From Ascaphus truei (taxonomy: Eukaryota > Chordata > Amphibia > Anura > Ascaphidae), in assembly GCA_036426205.1 (NCBI GenBank), contig CM071567.1, forward strand, positions 295,605,752 through 295,669,751: DNA of 64,000 bases, in the 5' to 3' direction. This document shows, piece by piece, positions 55,531 to 64,000 of this stretch. Positions within the stretch are counted from its first letter, which is position 1. Each line of letters starts with the position of its first letter. The translations under genes were made by a program, and so were the position numbers. A model generated the notes under the pieces. It had not been told where the DNA came from, searched no databases, and saw only the letters and a list, made by a program, of their open reading frames with translations.

Positions 55531-56780
55531 CCAGAAGAGGCACTTAATGGCATCGCTTTCTGGCATTTACTTTTTATTTATTATTTCTTTTTCATTTCCA
55601 TTTCTTATTAGTGTAATCTATTGATATGGACATTTGTATACAATTTTTATATATAAATAACTTTTAAAGATTTCATGTTTTATAATCAATTTAATTTTAT
55701 AATCAATAAATTATGTATATAAAAATTATGTTAGGGAATACTTGGGCAGATTTATTTTTACGGCATCCATTATAGTCCATTCAATGGATCAGAGGGTTGG
55801 ATTAGGGAGGTACTTCTTCTCTGGTATTGGGAATCAATTCCCGTTCCTTTTTACATTACTGGTATATGTTTATTATATTCATTTTGATTTTCTTGCTTCT
55901 TGTTTTTGCAGTATTTAATTAATTTTGCGTATTTATTTGAGCTACCAACTAGAATTTTGTAATTGTGATTTTATGGATTTTAATGATTCTGTTGTGATGT
56001 CATACTGCAAAGGTATACATGGATAGAAACATCAAAAGTTAACACAGCCCTTCTTTAAGTTTGCAGAGTGAACTGCATAGGGATATTGGACTTACAGTGG
56101 AAACTAATCAGCTGTGGCCAGAATAGAATGACCACGCCCCCAAAGTGAAAGAACGATCAGGAAGTGATGACGAGATCCGGTGAGGGAGCTGAGGCTTTGG
56201 AACCCTCTGGAAGTGCAGTAGCAGTGTCCCATAGCAGTGTCCCATCTGTGACCCAGACTGGTGGTCTAGATGTGAGATTTTTATCGTGAATGTTTGAGTG
56301 TACCTACATCACCACTCTATATTTGTAAAATTTATATAAACGGTATTGTATTCTGTCTTCTTGTCTTTTTGATCATGGGGGATCCTTGAGTTCCAGCAGC
56401 ACAGAAGACCCACTGCATGCACCAAGGAGTGTGCTAAAATGCTTGAAAAGTTCTCATAACACGGGAGTGGAATAAAATAGCCTATCAATATGAAGCCTTC
56501 ATTTTGTACCTTGTTACTTAAAATTATTTATAGATGCGAATAAATACATGTTAAAAGACATTTTTTTTTAAAGAAAAAATGATCACTGATTAAAAATACA
56601 TTGATACGTTTAGAGACTGAAAATAATTTTAAACATATGAACTAGAAGCAAAATTCCACATTTTCCCGTTTTACTGTAGCATTCTACGGGTAATTTTATT
56701 GACACTTTTGTTCATTTAGTTTTAAACAAATTTGAGGAACTATCAAATTTGAACCAATCAAAAAAGAAAACTAAATATGA
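55531..56780. other. No gene found
   Basis: AT-rich; 56200-56260 contains a short direct duplication (GCAGTAGCAGTGTCCCATA / AGCAGTGTCCCATCT). No supported gene. Confidence 0.5.
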
Positions 56781-56784
56781 TTTC

Positions 56785-56870
56785 TGAAATAAAGTAACTG
56801 AGGATATAAAAAAATTGCAGACAATTGTGATTTAGTGATTAAAGCTGCAGATCAAGCTGCTGTTTCTATA

Positions 56871-56905
<35 letters not shown>

Positions 56906-58560
56906 CACATTCAATATGTACATCAATACAATCTGCACATTGATAAGTGATTAGCTAAGCTGCAGATCGATCCGTTCTGCTGTAATCGATCACTTGTACG
57001 GGTTATTTAATTCAGTTCTTGCACAGCATTGTGGGCAATGTAGTCCTGGAATATGATTGACTGGACAGTTACTAGATACAATTGGTGCACTGCTAGAGAG
57101 AGGGCGGGGCTCACGAGCCAGAGCCTGTCAGAAGGGGAAGGGGGCTGTCACTCTGGAAATGCTTCCTACATTAGAAACATTAAAAATGTCTTTAAATCAT
57201 TTTTTTAAATTGCTACAAGTATTTTCTCATAGTACAGAACTGATTTATTTAAAAAAACACACGTACGATATTGCTTGAACTGTTGCTTTAAACAAGCAGA
57301 TAAGGGTGGTGGCAACTGTGATTATGAGTAGACAAATTTATTTAGAGGAAACCTATAATATTCTGGGAGATACAAATACTTACACAAAAATCTAGTCTGG
57401 ATAATAATCCAAGCTAGAGAAGAAACCCGCTATTGCACTCTATGGGGGCAACAAAAGATGGGACAATGTATAATCCCAAAATGGGATTATTAATCAACAA
57501 GAATATGTATTTTTATTCAATCAGTCAACCATTTTTTCTTTTCTGCCAAACATCCATAAACAACTGGGTCACCCTCTGAAAAGACCAATGCTATATTTTA
57601 GAATCAGCCACTGCTAACTTTCACACTATATAGGTCAATTCTTGAAGGAACATGTTGGTAAATTACCAATATATTTCAAAGCTACCACACAGGTCATCAA
57701 TGTTTTGGAGGGCCTTACCTGGGAAGAGGACTAAATCTGGACAACATGGGATGTGTCCTCTTTATATACAATCATTGAGCCCACACATGAATGTCATTCC
57801 ATTAGAAGCGTTATGTTAATAAAAGATAACTCTTTGAAACAGGAAAAAATGTGATCATCAATGGAATTGGTTATATCTTAAAGTATTTCATGTTGGAAGA
57901 AATGTTCTTACTACAGTACAGTCATACTAACACGGGGACTAGATTCCGACCAAGCTACTCCAACCTTTTCATGGGGATGTGAGAGTGGGATTTAATCTCC
58001 TCTAACAGCTTGTTTGGTACAAATCTGGTCTCCTGGTGCCAGTATATAGATTATTTCATATTTGTGTGGAAAGGAAAGGAAACCCTATTGAATTGTTAAG
58101 TAGAGTGTTTGAATGTTAATGATCTTAATTTAAATCTCAGCTTTAACTATGATTAAAAAAAAAACTAATTGATTTTCTGAATCTCAATCTGTATGAGGAG
58201 AATAATCTGGTACAGTACATACAATTTTTTCCCCAAAAAGGTAGACAGTAATAACTACATTTGGAAAAATAGTTGTCACCATAGAGATTGAATGGAAAAT
58301 ATACTCTGCAGCCAATTTGGAAGGATCAGGCAATATTTGAGGAACAAGCATCTTTATTAGAGGAAAAAATCTTAGAAAGACAATATTATCCAGTAGAGAT
58401 AAATACAACTAAAAATAGAGCTAGCGATATTAAGTAGACAGTAAAAGTACTCGCTTTTTAAGGAATGTCACGGCTATTTTTGTTGTTGAACTTAGTGGAA
58501 CCATTTTCTAAGCAGTTAATAGTTAAACACATTAAAAACGGCCCCTGGCAGAATGCAGAA
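56785..58560 (+). pseudogene. Penelope-like element, interrupted
   Basis: First part (56800-56872): LVIKAADQAAVSIK, the PLE K-x-ADKG-like start. Interrupted at 56873-57300. Then MSRQIYLEETYNILGDTNTY-like text (57330-57390), LPNIHKQLGHPLKRPM (57544-57590), FKATTQVINVLEGLTWEED (57676-57730), WTTWDVSSLYTIIEPTHECH (57737-57795, with the first catalytic Asp), the palm with frameshifts to 58080, and QASLLEEKILERQYYPVEIN (58345-58410) of the C-terminal part. All in order, many stops. Dead but the most complete PLE in the window. Confidence 0.7.
56873..57298. repeat. Insert inside the PLE
   Basis: A TA run (56873-56904) followed by about 390 bp of unrelated sequence containing GCTGCAGATCGATCCGTTCTG next to AATCGATCACTTGTACGGGT and GCATTGTGGGCAATGTAGTC. 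It lies between two parts of the PLE reading. No TIR or target duplication was clear. Confidence 0.5.
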
Positions 58561-60144
58561 AACTCATGTAGATTAGTGTGGGCAACAGAAATAAAAAAAT
58601 GAATATACCATGTACTGTAACTAGGATCACATTGTAAAACTGAGGAGTTTATGCCACATCAGAAAAATACTTTAATGATGCACATTATCCATAATATATA
58701 ACAACAAATATTTCAGTTACAATGTTAAGTCTATCCTTTTCTAGTGCATGCATTTGTATTTTTTAATTTTGAGGGATACGTATTGGGGTATTAAGGGTGT
58801 TAATTGCACAATGTTACTTTTGCTCACTGTCTTCTTTTTACTATGATTCTGGCACTGAAACCAAGTGTTGAAAGACCTACGGCTTGTTCTCTGCCAAAAT
58901 CAGGTACAACAAAACAAATTTAATTGGATTTGGCAAGCCTTTTTAAATTTACTTCTGCATGCTTCAAAGGCAATAATGTTAAACAATATAAATCGTGACT
59001 CAGCCTGATAGTTTCAGGATTCAATACTGCAAATGTACATTTCTTCAATTTTGAAAGGTTTCTTTAAAGTCAAAAGGCATGAAGGTAAATTCTCTAAGTC
59101 TACTTGTTATCACTACTCCCAATACTTCGTATTTGTTTGCACTTTGTTACGCCCACCTTTTCTCTTAGCTTGAAACAAGTATGTTATCTTAAAATCGTTT
59201 TACACTTATAAAATAAAACAATCATGGGAATATCTGAAGCTGGAAAGTCTCAAGTCCTTATTCTCTTTCGTCCTGCTAAAATGCATTTTCTTTTACATCA
59301 ATCACATTACTTATCTGTCCAATTTTCATTCATGTGTTTACTAGAAAAATGAGGGGATCTATTTGTCAAAATTTACTAGTCTCGTTTGCACTCCAAAATC
59401 AGTGTACAAATAGTGTAACTACATTTGAAATATTAGCTAATCAAATATGTTGCCTTTTAACGTTTAAGGGGTCTGTTTATTAAAGTCTAACAGATGCAAA
59501 CATAGGACATAGTCAGTGTTAAATAAACCGCACCAGATGCATTCAAAAAATATATATATCATTTTTCCTGGGTAATTCCTTCACTGATTTAAATGTGGTG
59601 CTTTGTTTTGTACTAGTTTTCCCCCAGTTCAGGAGCTGTGAGACTTTAATCAAAATAAAGCCCTGATGGTGCTGCAAATGGAAAGATTGGTTGAAAAAAG
59701 AACAGATCAAGAAACACAGTTAATGAGGATATTTATTTTATCATTATTGACCTTGTCAAGCCATGTTTGGTTTCTATTTTTTCTGTAAAGGTTGTTGTTC
59801 CACTAAATCATTATAAACAAACTCAGCAGCTCTTATGGGTTGGTCACGAAGTTGGCAGATTCATCACCTGGTTTACAAGAGGCTATGGAAGCCACAGAGA
59901 ACTGGATGCTTCCCCAGCCTGAAAGTGAAGCCCCTCAGCTTTTCTGCAGCTGTACTTGAACTTGAGTGTGGATTTTCACTGTGTGTTGAACGATGCTGTC
60001 CTGCAGGAGGGAGATAAGTTGATAGAACTGTTGGTATCACATGGACCAGGGTTCCTGGAGATGCTGCAGATGATCACAGGTCAGTGGATGGAGCCGCAGA
60101 GACAGATAAGGTGGCAGCATGGCTAGATCCTTATGGCTACAATG
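58561..60144. other. No gene found
   Basis: AT-rich to 59800. TATTTGTCAAAATTTACTAG and GGTCTGTTTATTAAAGTCTA near 59360-59490 are repeat-like. 59830-60080 has mixed composition with a 60-codon frame but no recognisable domain or splice structure. Confidence 0.5.
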
Positions 60145-60660
60145 AGTAACTGTGTGGGTGGGTGACTGAGTGACTGGGTGGTTGGGTGAGTGACTGAGTG
60201 AGTGACTGGGTGGGTGACTGAGTGACTGGGTGGGTGAGTGACTGAGTCACTGGGTGGGTGGGTGGGTGAGTGACTGAGTGAGTGACTGGGAGGGTGACTG
60301 GGTGACTGGGTGGGTGAGTGACTGAGTGACTGGGTGGGTGAGTGACTGAGTGAGTGACTGGGAGGGTGACTGAGTGACTGGGAGGGTGTCTGAGTGACTG
60401 GGAGGGTGACTGAGTGACTTAGTGGGTGGGAGGGTGACTGAGTGACTGGGTGGGTGGGAGAGTGACTGAGTGACTGGATGGGTGGGAGGGTGACTGAGTG
60501 ACTGGGTGGCTGAGTGACTGGGTGAGTGGGTGACTGGGTGGGTGGGTGACTGGGGGTTGACTGAGTGACTGGGTGAGTGACTGGGTGGGTGTCTGGGTGG
60601 GTGGGTGACTGTGTGGGTGGGTGGTTGACTGAGTGACTAACTTGGTGGGTGACTGACCTT
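60145..60660. repeat. GTGA/CTGG minisatellite
   Basis: About 515 bp of variable units such as GTGACTGAGTGACTGGGTGG, built on a 4-bp GTGA/CTGG register. The minus-strand His/Pro/Ser/Gln/Thr-rich frame across it comes from the repeat. Confidence 0.95.
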
Positions 60661-61430
60661 GACCAGGTGGCTGCTGCTTCCTGCTTCCTTGTCTGCTAGG
60701 CACTTCCCCCACTGCCCCCAATCCCCGTGGCTGCTGCCTGGGGCGGAAGGTAGGCACAGGAGGTGCTGTGGGACGCAGGGGGTTGGGGGGCATGGGGGGG
60801 GGGCACATGAGGTAGGTTGGGGGTGAGGGAGGTAGGCTGAGGAGGAGGGAAAGACTGGCAGGCTAATTCCCATGGGAGCATTTCCTCATGGCCCCTGGTC
60901 CCCGTGGCTGTTGCCTGGGGCAGGAGGCTGGAGCAGGGGGAGCTGGGTTGGAGGGCAAGGGGGAGCTGGGTTGGTGGGCTTGGGCTCACCACGGCACTTC
61001 CCTTCCATCCCACATTTGTAATGGGGGGAGAGGGCCCACAGGCAGCAGACTGGACACCCTGCTTTCCCTGCGCATGTGTGCCGAGACCTCGGCTCTTCGC
61101 ATGCATGCCGAAACCTTGGCTCTGCACATGCGCATGGGGATCGCTGGCATTTTTTTACGACTTTTTTTAATGAAACGGGCACGTTCGTGCAGGGGGTCCA
61201 GGTGGCCGGTCCCCCTGACTCACGGGGCGCGGGACACCAACCCTGGGAGACCCACCCTGTTGGCAGCCCTGTGTGCAGGTGTTTAAGCAATGCTGCATGG
61301 AGATGTCTCTCAGAGAGGTCAGGATTGATTCAGGTGCTGCTCAGTCAGCTGGCATCCATGAAGATTGACGGGGAACCCTGTCTGACCGCATTCAGGATAA
61401 GTAAGGATTAATCTGGGAGAAGTCCGAGAT
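60661..61430. repeat. GC-rich duplicated block
   Basis: AATCCCCGTGGCTGCTGCCTGG (first 20: AATCCCCGTGGCTGCTGCCT) near 60720 is repeated as GGTCCCCGTGGCTGTTGCCT near 60898. GGGAGCTGGGTTGG is directly repeated at 60938 and 60962, and CGCATGTGTGCCGAGACC / CGCATGCATGCCGAAACC at 61071 and 61098. CpG content is higher than the surroundings, but no open frame has a domain I recognise. Possibly a diverged gene remnant or a GC-rich repeat. Confidence 0.5.
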
Positions 61431-63260
61431 GCTGAAGAGGCATGCCGAGCTCTGAGACACTGCCGGTCACTGCCCCTCAGCCTGTGCTCTCCCTTGGAAG
61501 TGGGAGTCTTGAGCAGCAGCAGAAGCAGCGAGTGAAGGAGCTCAAATCCTGGCACAGATGCCAAAAACCTCATAACTTTGATCTCCAATAGGAAAAACAC
61601 ATGATCCCTTATCTGGGCGTAAATTTGACAACCTTTTTTTCCTCCCTCTACCAGACCAACTACCCAAAATGTGCAAGGAAAATTCAAGCGCAAATAATAT
61701 CACAACAAATCAAAGGTAACACAGATGATATACTATCCTTAATGAGTGCAGCTCCTGACGTAGAATTCAAACCAAATTTAATCAGCAAACGAAGGAGAAA
61801 CAGGTGCGCAAATCACATCAGGACATGTAAGAGAGAGTAAAAACACCAAATAGTGCAATATTGTCTACTTCAGCAAATTAGCTTCAATGCTGGAAGTTCT
61901 ATAAAAATTGCACTCACATGTTTAACGTGAAATCAGAGCGTTTTTGTTATTCAAAGTTTCCAACTTATGTCTCCAGACAGGTACTCCAGATCCACATAGA
62001 GAGGGGGAAATTCCATATACAAAAAGAGGGAAAAAGCTAAATAGTATAGTACTGTTTATAATGTTAAAAACACAAAGTATTCCATTTACTTAAGTGCCTT
62101 TGTTTGAGAGCATTCAGACCACAATGGGTCACAGGGTCAGACAAAATATTCACAGCAAGCAGCATCCGCTCAACGGCTGTCACAGCAGGTACTGGGCTGG
62201 TTAAAGTTGTCCTCCACTCAGATGTCATCAACAAGGGCTCCTTTAGTGGTAACTGATATCACCCAACACGTGTTTCCACTGTAAAGTTTTCCTTAGGGGA
62301 TAATCTAAAATCCCTCTCTGTATCCCTCTCTTAAATAGTGTCCCGGCATTAATTTTCAAAATTGCAAGGCATCATGACGTCATCACGTTAAAATGAAAAT
62401 TATCCCCAGGATCATGTATATCTTTTGAGTTCTGCCCAATCCAATTCTACATAAAGATGTATAAGCCCTGCAATTGGCCAAACTGTACCTACATTTTTTA
62501 TGAAAACACAAAAGAAAAGGATTAAAAGAGCAACTCTAACCCTATCCCAGGATTGGAGGGGGGGGGGGGTTGAGGAGGGAACTCATCCAGAACCTGCTCT
62601 CCTATTATTAGGCATCCCAATATAATAACAAATTTAGAGCCTCAACCCCACCCTTCCCCCTCAACAATTAGGTTTCTGTCCTGGCGAGGGGAATGCTGCT
62701 TTGATGACATTGCCTTACTGATTGGCTCCCTGCAGGAAGTTCACCAGTCACCATCTTTTGAGAATATCAATACCCTCCTTTCATAAAGTTTGGACTTCCT
62801 TGAAACGGTGGTTATTTGGTTATATGGGTACAGAAATTTGGAAGCCAGCCGATTACTTTTCTCAAAAATGTCTGCAGTGGATACTGGAACCCATCTGGAA
62901 TACAAATGTTCATCTAATCAATTAATCAAAAAAAATGTCTCCATCTGATATCATCTAGTATTGAGCTGAAATAGCTCAGAGAAAAGATTGTCCTGGCAAG
63001 GTCTTAAAGATATTTAAGGTTGCAACTGAATGAATCTTCCTACATAAATCTAAAGAGATAAGGAATTCAGCTCAGAGGACATTGTAAAAAAAATAAGTTA
63101 GACTGCAAGGAAAGACAAAATTCTTGTCTTCCCTGCCGGTGGACGCATCATCGCGCTTTGCGCGCCCACACACACACAATCCCACTGGGGCCTACCCCAT
63201 AACCACTGGGGACCTGGCCTAACTGGTAGAATAATATACTGGTAGAAAGTAGAGGAAGGT
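61431..63260. other. No gene found
   Basis: Mixed repeats. ATCATGACGTCATCACGTTA near 62370 and CACGTGTTTCCACTGTAAAG near 62258 are repeat-type strings; a G-run is at 62558-62570. No supported coding or RNA gene. Confidence 0.5.
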
Positions 63261-63267
63261 CTGTGGA

Positions 63268-63342
63268 TTATATCTATATACGTATATATATATCTATATA
63301 TATATCTATATATATATATATATATATATCTATATATATATC
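63268..63342. repeat. TATC/TA microsatellite
   Basis: TA dinucleotides with TCTA interruptions. It abuts the foldback that follows. Confidence 0.9.
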
Positions 63343-63345
63343 AAC

Positions 63346-64000
63346 TGTAAATATTACTGTATGTTCATTTGCATGTCTTAGACAGGTCTGCAACCCTGTC
63401 TTTCACCATTATCGCCCAGCACACAGCGCTTCCACTGCAGCAAGGGATTCTGGGAAATGACATGCAAATGAGCACACAGTGCTACCTTCTGTCTCAAGCT
63501 CGTATTACACGAGCAAATCCTTAAGCCCACGCATACTGCTTTAAACACAGCTTTTACCCACAATTATTAAGTTTATGGTGGGTAAAAAATGGTGAAAGAC
63601 AGGGTTGCAGACCTGTCTAAGACATGCAAGTGAATATACAGTAATATTTACAGTTGCTATATGCTTTACTGTGGAGGGTTTTTGTCACTTTTTTTACCCA
63701 CCATAACCTTAATAATTGTGGTGAATACCTACTCTTAGTCTCAAACCAGCATAGCCAGCAGCCAACCTCACATTGATGATACCCATCAAGGTTGAAACAT
63801 GTCTGTGAGTGGGTTTACTGGCTTTGCATCTCATCTCATCCCATCCAAGCCTCTGTCTAAAAGCTGTGTTTAAAGCAGTATGCATTGGCTTCAGGATTTG
63901 CTCATATAATACGAGCTTGAGACAAAAGGTGGCACTGTGTGCTCATTTGCATGTCATTTCCCAGAATCCCTTGCTGCAGTGGAAACGCTGTGTGCTGGGC
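63346..64000. repeat. Complex interlocked foldback repeat
   Basis: Two inverted-repeat pairs interlock. Arm 63346-63407 (ACTGTAAATATTACTGTATG, AGACAGGTCTGCAACCCTGT) pairs with 63588-63655. Arm 63415-63580 (CCCAGCACACAGCG, GGGATTCTGGGAAATGACAT, TTACCCACAATTATTAAG) pairs with 63690-64000. The right arm runs to the last base, so the element continues outside. TGCTATATGCTTTACTGTGG near 63655 also occurs near 48317. Confidence 0.8.

Noticed and set aside
60419..60808. 129-codon minus-strand frame rich in Ser/His/Pro/Thr/Gln
   Set aside because: Translation of the GTGA/CTGG minisatellite; repeat composition explains the open frame.
60661..61430. CpG-richer block as a possible gene promoter or exon
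   Set aside because: No splice-bounded frame with a domain, and the block is made of direct duplications; kept only as a repeat.

Overview
The window looks like repeat-dense, gene-poor nuclear DNA of a vertebrate, most probably an amphibian and perhaps a frog. The grounds are the mixture of element families: Tx1/L1-type and CR1/L2-type LINEs, Penelope-like elements, a chromodomain Ty3/gypsy element, a gypsy element with a PNMA-like Gag, and many foldback repeats and microsatellites, with no bacterial-style operons. The lineage is inferred from family content only. I found no convincing host gene exon; nearly every coding trace belongs to a mobile element.

Layout. 1-3.6 kb: CCAAT-rich and other palindromic repeats and a 5'-truncated Tx1/L1-type LINE (minus strand). 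4.9-6.8 kb: microsatellite, two opposed Penelope-like (PLE) fragments, a small TIR element inside one of them, and a tRNA-like remnant. 7.47-20.55 kb: a nested block. A minus-strand chromodomain gypsy element (5' LTR 19766-20549) has its 3' LTR split at 7861/15086 by a second LTR element (7862-15085, GGTAT target duplication). That second element carries one intact 763-codon coiled-coil reading frame (11716-14007), a damaged second copy (8.1-10.0 kb) and a 5'-truncated LINE. 21.5-22.03 kb: a solo LTR of the same family as the coiled-coil element. 22.2-23.2 kb: about 1 kb of almost pure purine. 24.3-24.84 kb: another solo LTR. 25.2-26.1 kb: foldback plus LINE-tail repeats. 27.1-32.7 kb: a minus-strand CR1/L2-group LINE whose RT frame is interrupted exactly by a 2.24-kb LTR (28266-30503) that itself contains a perfect 240-bp tandem duplication. 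34.5-38.4 kb: GA microsatellite, a Tigger-like MITE, and a LINE 3' end. 40.1-40.6 kb: long inverted repeat. 42.5-48.04 kb: a minus-strand gypsy element with PNMA-like Gag, largely open pol and a 5' LTR, cut off in integrase by a TA/TG microsatellite. 50.5-58.6 kb: two more PLE remnants and an L2-type LINE. 60.1-61.3 kb: minisatellite and GC-rich repeats. 63.3-64 kb: a complex foldback that continues past the window.

How the parts relate: this is a stratigraphy of insertions rather than a set of cooperating genes. The best candidate for something undescribed is the 7862-15085 LTR element. It shows no protease, reverse transcriptase or integrase, yet has kept a long coiled-coil ORF with eight tandem 14-residue repeats, typical LTR ends, a polypurine tract and a family-related solo LTR 6 kb away. 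That is what a non-autonomous LTR retrotransposon with an unusual protein would look like. A caution attaches to 8.1-10.0 kb: that copy differs from the intact one almost only by single-base deletions, which suggests unpolished long-read gap filling rather than biological decay.
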